33,467 nt of DNA. It comes from Elusimicrobiota bacterium (lineage in GTDB: Bacteria; Elusimicrobiota; Elusimicrobia; Elusimicrobiales; UBA9959). Positions 16,817 to 24,826 of this stretch are shown in pieces. Numbering within the stretch: position 1 is the stretch's first letter; every line of letters begins with the position of its first letter. Both the position numbers and the translations under genes were made by a program. The DNA is taken from contig DAOWGR010000088.1 in assembly GCA_030637365.1 (NCBI GenBank), forward strand, positions 1 to 33,467, written 5' to 3'. Under the pieces are notes generated by a model. The model had not been told where the DNA came from, searched no databases, and saw only the letters and a list, made by a program, of their open reading frames with translations.

Positions 16817-17488
16817 ATGTCTAAAAAAACAATAAAAGAATTGAATAAAATTGAAAGGCCGCGCGAAAGGCTTATGCGTTATGGCGCGGGGAAATTGTCA
16901 AACGCGGAATTATTATCCATTCTTTTGAGAACCGGCAGAAAAGGGCAGAATGTTTTGGAGATTTCCAAAAAAATATTAAAAAAATCCGGTGAAAAAAATT
17001 TCGGCGACATTAAATTTGAAGAGCTGAAAAAATATCCAGGTCTCGGACCCGTCAAAGCTTGCGAAATTATCGCTTGTTTTGAGCTTGGCAGGAGATTTCT
17101 TAAAGGCAAAAAATTGAATGTGTATTTAAGCCCTGAAGATGTATGGGCCGAACTTAAAGACATTCGGGAAAATAAAAAAGAGCATTTTATCGTTTTTTAT
17201 CTGGATACCGGAAATCAGGAAATAAAACGCGAAATAATATCGGTGGGCACGCTTAATTACAATATAGTCCATCCGAGGGAAGTTTTTGAGTCCGCTGTGA
17301 AAAATCTTGCCGCCGGCATAATTCTCGCTCATAATCATCCGTCAGGCTCTCTTGAACCGTCGCCGGAAGATTTAAGCTTAAACAAGAGGCTTGTGGAAGC
17401 CGGCAAAATACTCGGCATACAAGTTTTAGACCATATAATAGTCACTCAAACCGGTTTTTCAAGCTTTAAAGAAAAAGGATTAATGTGA
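16817..17488 (+). CDS. radC: RadC family JAB/MPN-domain protein
   Basis: A 223-residue RadC-type protein. A helix-hairpin-helix-like N-terminal part (KYPGLGPVKACEI, residues 72-84) precedes the JAB domain, whose metal site is complete: H172 and H174 in AHNHPSG and D185 ten residues later. Despite the name, its role in DNA repair is not established, and many members travel with mobile elements; no such context is visible here. The start is the ATG at 16817 with GAGGG upstream; the in-frame ATG twelve codons earlier lacks a site. Length is typical. It lies 80 bp after lptG on the same strand. Confidence 0.92.
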   Translation: MSKKTIKELNKIERPRERLMRYGAGKLSNAELLSILLRTGRKGQNVLEISKKILKKSGEKNFGDIKFEELKKYPGLGPVKACEIIACFELGRRFLKGKKLNVYLSPEDVWAELKDIRENKKEHFIVFYLDTGNQEIKREIISVGTLNYNIVHPREVFESAVKNLAAGIILAHNHPSGSLEPSPEDLSLNKRLVEAGKILGIQVLDHIIVTQTGFSSFKEKGLM

Positions 17489-17575
17489 AAATTAGGAAAT
17501 AGCCGCTTTATTTACGGCCAGATATATTTTTCTATAAATTTGTTTGTTTAATGTTTTTTAAAATTGGATGACATT

Positions 17576-18073
17576 ATGATGAAAGCGATAAAGGGTGATA
17601 TAACAAAACTTAAGGCTGACGCGATTGTGAATGCCGCCAATTCCACTTTGCTTGGAGGAGGAGGCGTTGACGGGGCGATACATCGCAAGGCCGGGCCTGA
17701 TTTATTGGCTGAATGCCGCCTTTTAAACGGCTGCAAAACAGGTGAAGCGAAACTTACCAAGGGATATGATTTGCCGGCAAAATATATTATTCATACAGTC
17801 GGCCCCGTATGGCATGGCGGCAATCGCAATGAAGCGGAACTTTTGCGGAAATGCTATTTAAATACGCTTGATATGGCGAAAGAGAAAGGTTTTAAATCAA
17901 TCGCGTTTCCATGTATCAGTACCGGTATTTACCATTATCCTGCCGAAAAATCCGCCAAAATAGCTATTGAGACTGTTAGGGAATATTTGGAAAAGGAGGA
18001 TTATAATTGCGAAGTTATTTTCTGCTGTTTTTCCGAAAACGATCTTAAACTTTATCAAAGCATACTTGATTAA
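17576..18073 (+). CDS. Macrodomain protein, O-acetyl-ADP-ribose deacetylase type
   Basis: A 165-residue single macrodomain of the MacroD/YmdB class, which binds ADP-ribose and can remove it from acidic side chains or deacetylate O-acetyl-ADP-ribose. The signature is complete: DAIVNAANSTLLGGGGVDGAIH for the phosphate and ribose contacts, split here as NAANS and GGGGVDGAIH, then CISTGIYHYP for the second phosphate loop. Length is standard for a stand-alone enzyme. Two adjacent ATG codons (17576 and 17579) could serve as start; a GGA lies just upstream. It lies 87 bp after radC. No ADP-ribosyltransferase toxin partner is seen. Confidence 0.93.
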   Translation: MMKAIKGDITKLKADAIVNAANSTLLGGGGVDGAIHRKAGPDLLAECRLLNGCKTGEAKLTKGYDLPAKYIIHTVGPVWHGGNRNEAELLRKCYLNTLDMAKEKGFKSIAFPCISTGIYHYPAEKSAKIAIETVREYLEKEDYNCEVIFCCFSENDLKLYQSILD

Positions 18074-18110
18074 AAAGGCGTTTATTGCTTTTTGGGCATA
18101 TTGACTTTAG

Positions 18111-18116
18111 TATAAT
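18111..18116 (+). promoter_or_regulatory. -10 element 6 bp before the YihY-family start codon
   Basis: A perfect TATAAT is separated from the ATG at 18123 by 6 bp, the same geometry as at tilS. No convincing -35 box and no Shine-Dalgarno sequence are present. Confidence 0.5.
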
Positions 18117-18122
18117 CTTCAA

Positions 18123-18962
18123 ATGGCAAATGTTAAAGACATATTTATAAGAATATTGAAAATATTTAGTAGCGCCATCGGCAAATTCTTAAAAATTAAC
18201 GGTTCTCAAAGAGCCGCGGCTTTCGCTTACGCGGCATTCTTTTCTTTTTTTCCATTGATGATTATTCTTGTTACCTTGGCGTCGGTTTTTATTGATCATA
18301 ATATGGCTGCCAACGCGATTATTGAATATATTAAAAAATATATTCCGCTCAGCGGTTCAATGCAGAGTTATATTTTTAGCGCTATGGCGGGCGTGGTCAA
18401 AATTCGCATTCAGGCCGGTTCGCTCATGTTTATTATGTTGGTTTGGATTTCCATACAATTTTTTATTACTTTAATATCAGCGGCTAATCAGGCTTGGGGG
18501 ATTAAGCATCATAATTGGTGGCATAGTCCGTTAAAAAGCGTAATTCTTTTCGGTTTTATGGCGGGAGCTATGTTTTTGGGCATGGCTTTGCCCATGCTAA
18601 TGCGTATGATTAAGGTTTGGCTTTTTCCAACGAGCACATTTATTTCTTGGGTATATCCCGTGGGATTATTTTTTATTCCGTGGCTGATAATGTTCTTAGG
18701 GCTTGGTTTTTTTTATAAGTTCGCGCCGAGGCGGCGCACGAGTATTCAAGAGGTATGGGCCGGAGCTTTGATTTCCACAATCTTTTTGCAAGCGGGGGGG
18801 AATTTGTTTGTATTGTATCTTAAGAATTTTTCTTCGCTGAATGTGGTTTATGGCGCGTTTGGCGGCATAATGGCCCTGCTGTTATGGATTCATCTTTCCG
18901 GGTGTATTATTATTTTTGGAGCTTGTTTCTGCGCCGCGCGGGCGCAAATTAACAATACTTAA
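18123..18962 (+). CDS. YihY/BrkB family inner-membrane protein
   Basis: A 279-residue polytopic protein with about six hydrophobic segments. The family opening is clear: a short cytoplasmic helix, then RAAAFAYAAFFSFFPLMII (residues 31-49), and later FFYKFAPRRRTSIQEVWAGA (residues 197-216) before the last helices. Members were once called ribonuclease BN by mistake; the true function is not known, and transport or envelope roles are guesses. The stop overlaps the stop of the convergent ABC ATPase gene in a shared TTAA (18959-18962). The start lacks a ribosome site and has a -10 box just upstream. Confidence 0.85.
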   Translation: MANVKDIFIRILKIFSSAIGKFLKINGSQRAAAFAYAAFFSFFPLMIILVTLASVFIDHNMAANAIIEYIKKYIPLSGSMQSYIFSAMAGVVKIRIQAGSLMFIMLVWISIQFFITLISAANQAWGIKHHNWWHSPLKSVILFGFMAGAMFLGMALPMLMRMIKVWLFPTSTFISWVYPVGLFFIPWLIMFLGLGFFYKFAPRRRTSIQEVWAGALISTIFLQAGGNLFVLYLKNFSSLNVVYGAFGGIMALLLWIHLSGCIIIFGACFCAARAQINNT

Positions 18963-20095
18963 GATTTACGCCTGTCGGAGCGCTCGCGCGTAGCGGGGCG
19001 CGCCACTCCGTTTTCATCAAAAATATGCAGTTTGTCAATGGCAAAAACCAATTTAATCCGGTCGCCGGTTTTAATGGGGAAGTCATGCCTTTGATTGGAT
19101 TGAAACTCAAGTCCTTGAGCTTTGCAATGAAGGGACACATCATTGCCCATGGATTCCGCGAGCTCAATTTCACAATCAATAGCCTCGCTACACAACATGT
19201 CGTTAGGCTTTCTTTCAGCTAAATATATATGTTCGGGCCTTATCCCCAAAGTATAATCGGAACTTTCATCGCTTAAAATATCGGGAAATTTCAAAGGAAG
19301 CGTAAGTGCCGTATTGTTTATCTTAAAAAACAATTGGTCATCCTTTTTTATAATATCGCCCTTAAAAAGATTCATCGGCGGGCTTCCGATAAAAGTGGCT
19401 ACGAATACATTTTTCGGCGAAGAATAAATTTCAGACGGCGCGCCGCATTGCTGAATAATACCGTTGTGAAGCACCACCATTCTGTCGGCCATGGTCATGG
19501 CTTCGCATTGGTCATGAGTTACATAGATTATCGTAGTTTTCAGTTTTTTGTGAAGTTTTGATATTTCAACCCTCATTTGGGTTCTCATTTTGGCGTCCAA
19601 GTTTGACAAGGGTTCGTCAAATAAAAAAACTTTCGGTCTTCTGACTATCGCTCTTCCGACGGCTACGCGCTGTCTTTGTCCGCCGCTTAAATTCTTAGGT
19701 GTTTTGCGCAGAAAATCTTTAATGCCCAGAAGTTCAGCGGCATCATTCACGCGTTTGTCAATTTCTTTTTTATCCGTTTTTCTTATGCTTAAGCCAAAGC
19801 TGATATTTTCATAGACATCCAAATGCGGAAACAGGGCATAGTTTTGAAAAACCATTGAGATGCTTCTGTCTTTCGGCGGAAGGTTTGTGATGTCTTTACC
19901 GTCAATAAACATTTTGCCGCTTGTCGTATTTATCAAGCCCGCGATCATTCTTAGGAGAGTTGATTTGCCGCAGCCGGACGGGCCTACAAAGACCATAAAT
20001 TCACCGGCATTGATTGAAAGATCCAAATCCTTAATTGTGGATTTATCATTATTGGGATAATGTTTTACCACATTTTCTAAAATAACACTTGCCAT
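18959..20095 (-). CDS. ABC sugar importer ATPase, UgpC/MalK/MsmK type
   Basis: A 378-residue ATPase that would power the importer encoded upstream. Walker A GPSGCGKST lies at residues 38-46, the signature LSGGQ at 136-140, Walker B VFLFDEP at 156-162 and a VTHDQ switch loop after it. The C-terminal third is the TOBE/regulatory region of CUT1 importers (LGIRPEHIYLAE). The ATG at 20095 has AGGAGA 6 bp upstream, and an in-frame upstream ATG is not needed. In some bacteria one such ATPase serves several importers. It is separated from the permease gene by 215 bp with a 50-bp tandem duplication, so it may have its own promoter. Family confidence is high; the sugar is not known. Confidence 0.95.
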   Translation of the reverse strand: MASVILENVVKHYPNNDKSTIKDLDLSINAGEFMVFVGPSGCGKSTLLRMIAGLINTTSGKMFIDGKDITNLPPKDRSISMVFQNYALFPHLDVYENISFGLSIRKTDKKEIDKRVNDAAELLGIKDFLRKTPKNLSGGQRQRVAVGRAIVRRPKVFLFDEPLSNLDAKMRTQMRVEISKLHKKLKTTIIYVTHDQCEAMTMADRMVVLHNGIIQQCGAPSEIYSSPKNVFVATFIGSPPMNLFKGDIIKKDDQLFFKINNTALTLPLKFPDILSDESSDYTLGIRPEHIYLAERKPNDMLCSEAIDCEIELAESMGNDVSLHCKAQGLEFQSNQRHDFPIKTGDRIKLVFAIDKLHIFDENGVARPATRERSDRRKS

Positions 20096-20193
20096 ATCAG
20101 TTCTCCTAAATACGCAAAATACTCGCAAAACGCGCTGATAAATATATTCCTGAATTTGCGAACAAAGGTGACATATAATTCCTTCTAATCTTG

Positions 20194-20293
20194 CATCTTA
20201 TTTACATATCTACGCCGTTTATCTTCTGTCCGTATTAACTTATCATCTTATTTACATATCTACGCTGTTTATCTTTTGTCCATATCAACTTAT
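20194..20293. repeat. Tandem duplication of a 50-bp unit
   Basis: Two head-to-tail copies (20194-20243 and 20244-20293) differ at four positions, all transitions. They lie between the second permease gene and the ATPase gene. Conserved words include CATCTTATTTACATATCTAC. It could be a duplicated regulatory site or neutral slippage. Confidence 0.85.
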
Positions 20294-20310
20294 AAACTTG
20301 CTTTTATCTT

Positions 20311-21120
20311 CTATCCTTTTATTCCCGAAGACGCAATGCCTTCTATAAAATATTTCTGAAAGAACACATACGCGATAACCAATGGAATCACCAAAAACAT
20401 TGAGGCCGCCATTTGTATTCCAAGATCTCCTCCCGCCTGTCCTCCCACCGCGAACATTGTTATCATTTGCGGCATTGTCATCATGGTTTGTTCTCTTATA
20501 ATCATCATCGGCCAGAGAACCTCATTCCATGTTCCCATAAATGTTATTATTCCCACCGTTACCATCGCGGGTTTTGAAAGCGGCCAAAAAATCTTAGTCA
20601 AAATTTGCAATTCTCCCGCTCCTTCTATTCTCGCCGCTTCCATCAGATCGCCCGGTATGCTTACAAAGGTCTGACGGAAAATAAGAATTCCCATGCCGCT
20701 TATCATCCACGGAACTATAAGGCCGGGATAAGAATCCACCCATCCGAGTTTAACGATAAGGGTATATAAGGGAATCAGAGTCAATTGGCCGGGAATCATC
20801 ATTGTAAACAGAACTATCATAAAAAGAGTTTCTCTGCCAGTGAATTTGAGCTTCGCGAGAGCGTAGCCGACAAGAGAACTGAAAAAAATAACCGATGCGG
20901 TGGTGGCTCCGGCCACAATAGTACTGTTTAAAAGAGCGCGGCCTATCGGAATTTTTTTAAAAACCGCTATATAATTATGGAATGTGAAATTGGAAGACAA
21001 AAGATTCATGGAAGTAGCTTCAGCGACAGGTTTTAAAGAAGCCGAGGCCATCCATAAAAACGGATAAATGAAACTCACAGCCGCGAAAAGCAATATAAGA
21101 TGAAGAATAAGTTTTTTCAT
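20311..21120 (-). CDS. ABC sugar importer permease, MalG/UgpE type
   Basis: A 269-residue inner-membrane permease with six predicted helices. The EAA coupling loop that docks on the ATPase reads EAARIEGAGELQILTKIFWP near residues 160-180, with the following GTWNEVLWP typical of MalG-type subunits. It pairs with the MalF-type permease encoded upstream to form the channel of a CUT1 importer for di- or oligosaccharides. Its gene is 212 bp from the upstream permease gene, an unusual gap for such an operon, and that gap contains part of an 8-bp-period repeat. Start at the ATG at 21120. Confidence 0.93.
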   Translation of the reverse strand: MKKLILHLILLFAAVSFIYPFLWMASASLKPVAEATSMNLLSSNFTFHNYIAVFKKIPIGRALLNSTIVAGATTASVIFFSSLVGYALAKLKFTGRETLFMIVLFTMMIPGQLTLIPLYTLIVKLGWVDSYPGLIVPWMISGMGILIFRQTFVSIPGDLMEAARIEGAGELQILTKIFWPLSKPAMVTVGIITFMGTWNEVLWPMMIIREQTMMTMPQMITMFAVGGQAGGDLGIQMAASMFLVIPLVIAYVFFQKYFIEGIASSGIKG

Positions 21121-21236
21121 TGTATTTCCTGTTTTAGTAAATGCTAAATTATAATCATCTATCCTTTAATTTGGCGAATTACCATTTTATCATTCGCTAT
21201 TTCCGTTTCTGTCTTTTTGCCTCTGTTTTTTCCATG

Positions 21237-21248
21237 GCAAAGCTTTGC
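21237..21248. repeat. 12-bp perfect palindrome between the permease genes
   Basis: GCAAAGCTTTGC lies in the 212-bp gap between the two permease genes. It could be an operator, but nothing else supports that. Confidence 0.25.
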
Positions 21249-21304
21249 TTTGCGGCTACCTTTCATAATTGCTTTTGTGCTTTTTCTTGTTTCTTTCTGC
21301 CATA

Positions 21305-21332
21305 CTGCCGCGCTGTTGCCTGTCGCGCTTAT
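21305..21332 (-). repeat. Short repeat with 7- to 8-bp CAG period after a permease gene
   Basis: Just after the MalF-type permease stop, CAG recurs on the minus strand at intervals of 7, 8 and 8 bp. It shares the exact 14-mer CAACAGCGCGGCAG with the array at 7644-7687, in the same position relative to a stop codon. The last unit extends a few bases below 21305. Confidence 0.65.
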
Positions 21333-22208
21333 TTAATACTCCGTTTCTTTGCCGAGATATTTTTTCTGCACAAGAACAACCATAAGTATTACAATCGCCA
21401 GAGCAAAACCGATGGTGGCGGCATAGCCCATATGCTGAAACAAGAAAGCGTGTTTGTACATATAAAGCACAACCGACATGGTTTTATCCAGAGGTCCGCC
21501 GCCCGTCATTACATAAGGCTCAATAAAAAGACTGAATGCTCCGAAAGTGGAAAGAACAACCACTAAAAGCATGGTTGGCCGCAAAAGCGGAAGCGTTATG
21601 CGCCAAAAATCCTGCCATCTGCTCGCCCCTTCAATCCGGGATACTTCATAGAGATGACCCGGAATACTAAGCAAGCCGCCAAGAAAAAGGATTATATAAA
21701 AACCCATATTCTTCCAGGTCGCCATGATGGCGATTGCTGGCATGGCGATTTTTGTGCTGGTAAGCCAGCCGACCGGAGATATGCCGATTAAACTCAGAAG
21801 ATGATTAAAAATTCCGGTGTCGGTCGCGTAAAGTTTTTGCCATAAAATTGTTACAACCGCGCCCGAGATTATCACCGGCAAGAAAAAGGCCGCGCGAAAA
21901 AATGTTCTCGCGAATATTTTTTCCGCCAGCACCATGGCTATTATTATTGAAAAAAATATTTGCAGAGGAATATGAATCAAAAGAAAAACGAGCGTGTTTA
22001 AAAGAGCCTGCCAGAATTGCGTGTCATGCAGAAGGAAAATGAAATTATCCAAACCGACAAAGGCGGGAGAAGTCAATAAATCCCATCTGTGAAATATCAG
22101 ATAAAATGAAAAGACTAAAGGATACGCCGTAAAGGCGAGCAAGAAAATTATATACGGAGATATAAAAGCGTAGCCTATGTTTTCGTTTTTTTCTTTACCA
22201 ATAGTCAT
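21333..22208 (-). CDS. ABC sugar importer permease, MalF/UgpA type
   Basis: A 291-residue inner-membrane permease with six predicted helices and the EAA loop EVSRIEGASRWQDFWRITLP, the usual docking site for the ATPase. It is the partner of the MalG-type permease. The coding start overlaps the end of the binding-protein gene: the ATG at 22208 lies 14 bp inside it, which points to translational coupling. A second in-frame ATG at 22223 overlaps further and neither has a good ribosome site. The opening YAFISPYIIFLLAFTAYPL is typical of the family. Confidence 0.92.
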   Translation of the reverse strand: MTIGKEKNENIGYAFISPYIIFLLAFTAYPLVFSFYLIFHRWDLLTSPAFVGLDNFIFLLHDTQFWQALLNTLVFLLIHIPLQIFFSIIIAMVLAEKIFARTFFRAAFFLPVIISGAVVTILWQKLYATDTGIFNHLLSLIGISPVGWLTSTKIAMPAIAIMATWKNMGFYIILFLGGLLSIPGHLYEVSRIEGASRWQDFWRITLPLLRPTMLLVVVLSTFGAFSLFIEPYVMTGGGPLDKTMSVVLYMYKHAFLFQHMGYAATIGFALAIVILMVVLVQKKYLGKETEY

Positions 22209-23451
22209 ATATATTCTGCACATTTTCCGCGGCCATTTTCATTGATTTTTCAGGGCTTATCACTCTGTAAATGGCGGCGGCTTCAAATTGTCTTGAGATT
22301 ATATCCAAAATCTGTATGAGATGCGGCGAGTCGTCCATAGGCACGACGAAATCCGCCTGCCGCGCCGCCTTTTTTAAAAGAGGATTTTTTTTAAAAAAGC
22401 TTTTAAAATACGCGTCATCGGCAATATGGGCTCGCGTCGGAATTTGGCTTGTCAGTTCAAGAAGTTTTAAATCCGCTTTTTTACTTATTAAAAATTTAAT
22501 GAATTTCCATGCTTCGTCGGGATGTTTTGTCGTTGAAAATATCACCATGTTTTTGGGATCGCCATAAGTGTAAACGGGGCCTTTATGATTGTCGGGAACG
22601 GGAATAGGCGCGAAATCAAACTTAAGATTTGGATTAAGCCTCTTATAATATTCTATTATCCATGGCCCCACCATGCTCATTGCCGTCTTGCCGTCAACAA
22701 AAGTATCTCTGGAGAATCCGAGCATTGGAAAATACCGATTTTTAAAACCATCCGCGAAAAATTTCATCGCGGCAATGGCGCCGTCATTATTGAAAATGGC
22801 CTTATCGCCTTCAAGCAGAGTTTTACCGCCCGTTGCCGCCACATAAAACGGATAAAAATCAAAAAGCCTTTGATACCAAACGGTTTTTATGGATACTTTC
22901 ATCGCCCAATGGTCAAGTATGCCGTTTCCGTCTTCATCACTGTTAATGGATTTGGCGACATTAATAAATTCGCTGTAGGTTTTCGGAGGTTTCAATTTGA
23001 GAGATTTAAATATTTCCGTATTATAGGCCAGCATAACCGGATTGGATTTCCACGGGATTTGACAAAGCTTGCCGTTATTTGAGCGAAATTTATCCGTGAG
23101 TTTCGTTCCCGTCCTGTCTACAATAACCTTTTCACTGTCTTTAAATCTGTCCAGACAAACAACCGCTTTTGACTCTATGAATTTTCCCATTATCGCGGGA
23201 AGAATATTGGAGCATATATCGGGAGTGGTTTTTGACATTATTGCCGAAAGAAGTATTTCCTCGCTTGAGCCCGTGGCGGGAATCGGCTGCACTTTTACAT
23301 GAATATCGGGATGAAGCTCATTCCACTCATTTACCAGAATTTTCGCAAGTTTAATTTCTTCGGTATTTGAAGACGACCAATACAAAAGCTCAACCGCCTG
23401 ACAATTGCAAGCCGAAAATAAAAGAAATATTGTAAAAAGGTTTGAAAGCAT
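22195..23451 (-). CDS. ABC sugar-binding protein (CUT1 extracellular family 1)
   Basis: A 418-residue exported solute-binding protein. A signal peptide with FSAC near residues 12-15 could be a lipobox, although Phe at that place is not ideal; a plain cleavage after CQA is the alternative. Early blocks match the family: LYWSSSNTEE, LVNEWNELHPDIHVKV, and later DEAWKFIKFL, as in MalE/UgpB-like proteins. It would deliver an oligosaccharide to the two permeases encoded just downstream. It is divergent from the GH130 gene over 57 bp, so the two promoters overlap and the substrate is probably the one GH130 breaks down. TATACT boxes lie 4 and 9 bp before the ATG and there is no ribosome site. Confidence 0.92.
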   Translation of the reverse strand: MLSNLFTIFLLFSACNCQAVELLYWSSSNTEEIKLAKILVNEWNELHPDIHVKVQPIPATGSSEEILLSAIMSKTTPDICSNILPAIMGKFIESKAVVCLDRFKDSEKVIVDRTGTKLTDKFRSNNGKLCQIPWKSNPVMLAYNTEIFKSLKLKPPKTYSEFINVAKSINSDEDGNGILDHWAMKVSIKTVWYQRLFDFYPFYVAATGGKTLLEGDKAIFNNDGAIAAMKFFADGFKNRYFPMLGFSRDTFVDGKTAMSMVGPWIIEYYKRLNPNLKFDFAPIPVPDNHKGPVYTYGDPKNMVIFSTTKHPDEAWKFIKFLISKKADLKLLELTSQIPTRAHIADDAYFKSFFKKNPLLKKAARQADFVVPMDDSPHLIQILDIISRQFEAAAIYRVISPEKSMKMAAENVQNIYDYW

Positions 23452-23468
23452 TCTTAGTATAGTATAAT
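23442..23468 (+). promoter_or_regulatory. Divergent promoter region, GH130 side
   Basis: TTGAAA (23442-23447) and TATAAT (23463-23468) are 15 bp apart on the plus strand, overlapping the start of the binding-protein gene. On the other strand TATACT boxes cover 23456-23466. Shared control of importer and enzyme is likely. Confidence 0.4.
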
Positions 23469-23508
23469 AAATCTCTATTATATATAAAGCGTTTCGGAGG
23501 AAATTTGA

Positions 23509-24495
23509 ATGGAAAATACCATGGAACAGAAAAAAAATTTAAAGGGTAAATATCACGATGAAATATTATTCGCGCGGCATAAGGATAATCCGTTAATTAC
23601 GCCCGATATGTGTCCGTATCCCATTAACACCATTTTTAATCCGGCGGCGGCGGAAGTCAATGGCGAAACCGTTCTTCTGACCCGCGTGGAAGACAAACAC
23701 GGCATTTCCCATTTAACGGTGGCAAGGAGCAAGGACGGAATAAGCGATTGGAAAATTGACAAATCTCCGTCGCTTGAGCCCGAACCTGAAAAATATCCTG
23801 AAGAAGAATTGGGAATTGAAGATCCGAGAATTACTTGGCTTGAGGAATTAAAAGTTTGGGCCATTACTTATACCGCGGTTTCTAAAGACGGGCCTTTGGT
23901 TTCGCTTGCCACGACAAAAGATTTTAAGACATTTAAAAAATTAGGCCCGATATTGCGGCAACATGACAAAGACGCGGCTCTTTTCCCAAAACGCGTCAAT
24001 GGCAGATGGGCCATTATTCATAGGCCGACTCTTTCCCATTTGGTTCCGGCTCATATGTGGATATCTTTTTCGCACGATTTAAAGCATTGGGGAGATTTTC
24101 AGATTATTATGCGTGCAAGGAAAGGAAACGCGTGGGATGGAGCAAAACTTGGAATTTGTCCCGAGCCTCTGGAAACTCCCGATGGATGGCTCATTTTATA
24201 TCACGGCATAAGGAAAACATGCTATGGCTCCATATACAGAATAGGTTTGGCATTGCTTGATTTGGATAAGCCGTGGCAGGTTATTCGCAGAAGCAGAGAC
24301 TGGGTAATGACTCCGCTTGCTCCGTATGAGCTTTTCGGCGATGTCGGCAATGTTATCTTTCCGTGTGGCTGGATTCATGATAAGAAAACGGGAATTGTGA
24401 GTTTATATTACGGCGGAGCCGATACCAGTATAGCGCTTGCCACCGCGCCAATGAAAGAAATTCTCAGCTATATGAAAAATTGCCCCGAAAAATAA
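23509..24495 (+). CDS. GH130 family glycoside phosphorylase (beta-mannoside type)
   Basis: A 328-residue cytoplasmic enzyme of GH130, a five-bladed beta-propeller family in which most known members split beta-mannosyl linkages with phosphate, releasing mannose 1-phosphate; some members are hydrolases. Family blocks: IFNPAAAEV and LLTRVED near residues 42-62, LGIEDPRIT near 104-112, and the final blade string LYYGGADTSIALA (residues 304-316). The ATG at 23509 has GGAGG 8 bp upstream, the best ribosome site in the region. It is divergent from the sugar importer, so the imported sugar is likely a beta-mannoside or mannosyl-glucose. The exact bond (beta-1,2 or beta-1,4) and acceptor cannot be read here. 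A strong terminator follows. Confidence 0.9.
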   Translation: MENTMEQKKNLKGKYHDEILFARHKDNPLITPDMCPYPINTIFNPAAAEVNGETVLLTRVEDKHGISHLTVARSKDGISDWKIDKSPSLEPEPEKYPEEELGIEDPRITWLEELKVWAITYTAVSKDGPLVSLATTKDFKTFKKLGPILRQHDKDAALFPKRVNGRWAIIHRPTLSHLVPAHMWISFSHDLKHWGDFQIIMRARKGNAWDGAKLGICPEPLETPDGWLILYHGIRKTCYGSIYRIGLALLDLDKPWQVIRRSRDWVMTPLAPYELFGDVGNVIFPCGWIHDKKTGIVSLYYGGADTSIALATAPMKEILSYMKNCPEK

Positions 24496-24551
24496 TGAAC
24501 GGAAAGTAGAATATTGTAGCGGGTGATTTACAAGCCCGTGGTTGCGAAATA

Positions 24552-24587
24552 AAATCGCGCTCTGATGTATATCGGGGCGCGATTTTT
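24552..24587 (+). terminator. Intrinsic terminator of the GH130 gene
   Basis: A perfect 9-bp stem (AAATCGCGC and GCGCGATTT) with a 16-nt loop ends in a T-run, 57 bp after the stop codon. Confidence 0.75.
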
Positions 24588-24673
24588 CAATGGGGAATCA
24601 TTTTATTTGTTTTTTAATATGTTCCCAGCCGCTTTTGGCGGGACAGGCGGAGGTTATGCCTATTGGGCGGCGA

Positions 24674-24704
24674 AATCTAAACACGGAGGGGTAAAAAATA
24701 CACA
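24674..24704 (+). repeat. 31-bp direct repeat, copy 1
   Basis: It ends in GGGGTAAAAAATACACA and recurs at 24772-24802 with one base changed. The two copies frame a nested palindrome. Confidence 0.85.
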
Positions 24705-24711
24705 ATGATAA

Positions 24712-24790
24712 ACCCCCCGTAGATTCCATTCCCCGTGTCCCGCATAGCGGGATAATCACGGGAAATAATAGAATCTAAGCACGGAGGGGT
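24712..24790. repeat. Nested imperfect palindrome between direct repeats
   Basis: Outer arms pair CCCCCCGT plus AGATTC (24713 on) with GAATCT and, after a 4-nt insert, ACGGAGGGG (to 24789). The inner arms CCCGTG and CCCGC pair with GCGGG and CACGGG around an ATA loop. The outer right arm lies inside the second direct repeat. Confidence 0.7.
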
Positions 24791-24802
24791 AAAAAATACA
24801 CA
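24772..24802 (+). repeat. 31-bp direct repeat, copy 2
   Basis: It matches 24674-24704 in 30 of 31 bases. It ends 24 bp before the next gene, so the repeat may sit in its promoter or leader. Confidence 0.85.
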
Positions 24803-24826
24803 GGTATTTTTTATAAAATTATATAT

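Larger units (their letters stand above)
24496..24826. other. Gene-free 331-bp gap with terminator and composite repeat
   Basis: After the GH130 terminator the gap holds short GC-rich inverted segments (about 24630-24672) and a nested palindrome flanked by 31-bp direct repeats (24674-24802). No open frame or RNA gene is recognised. Confidence 0.6.

Noticed and set aside
17576..18073. Toxin-antitoxin ADP-ribosylation pair built on the macrodomain gene
   Set aside because: The neighbours are radC and a YihY-family gene; no ADP-ribosyltransferase-like gene is adjacent.
21141..21566. Plus-strand open frame opposite the permease genes
   Set aside because: Most of it is the complement of the MalF-type permease gene, and its low-complexity start is intergenic.
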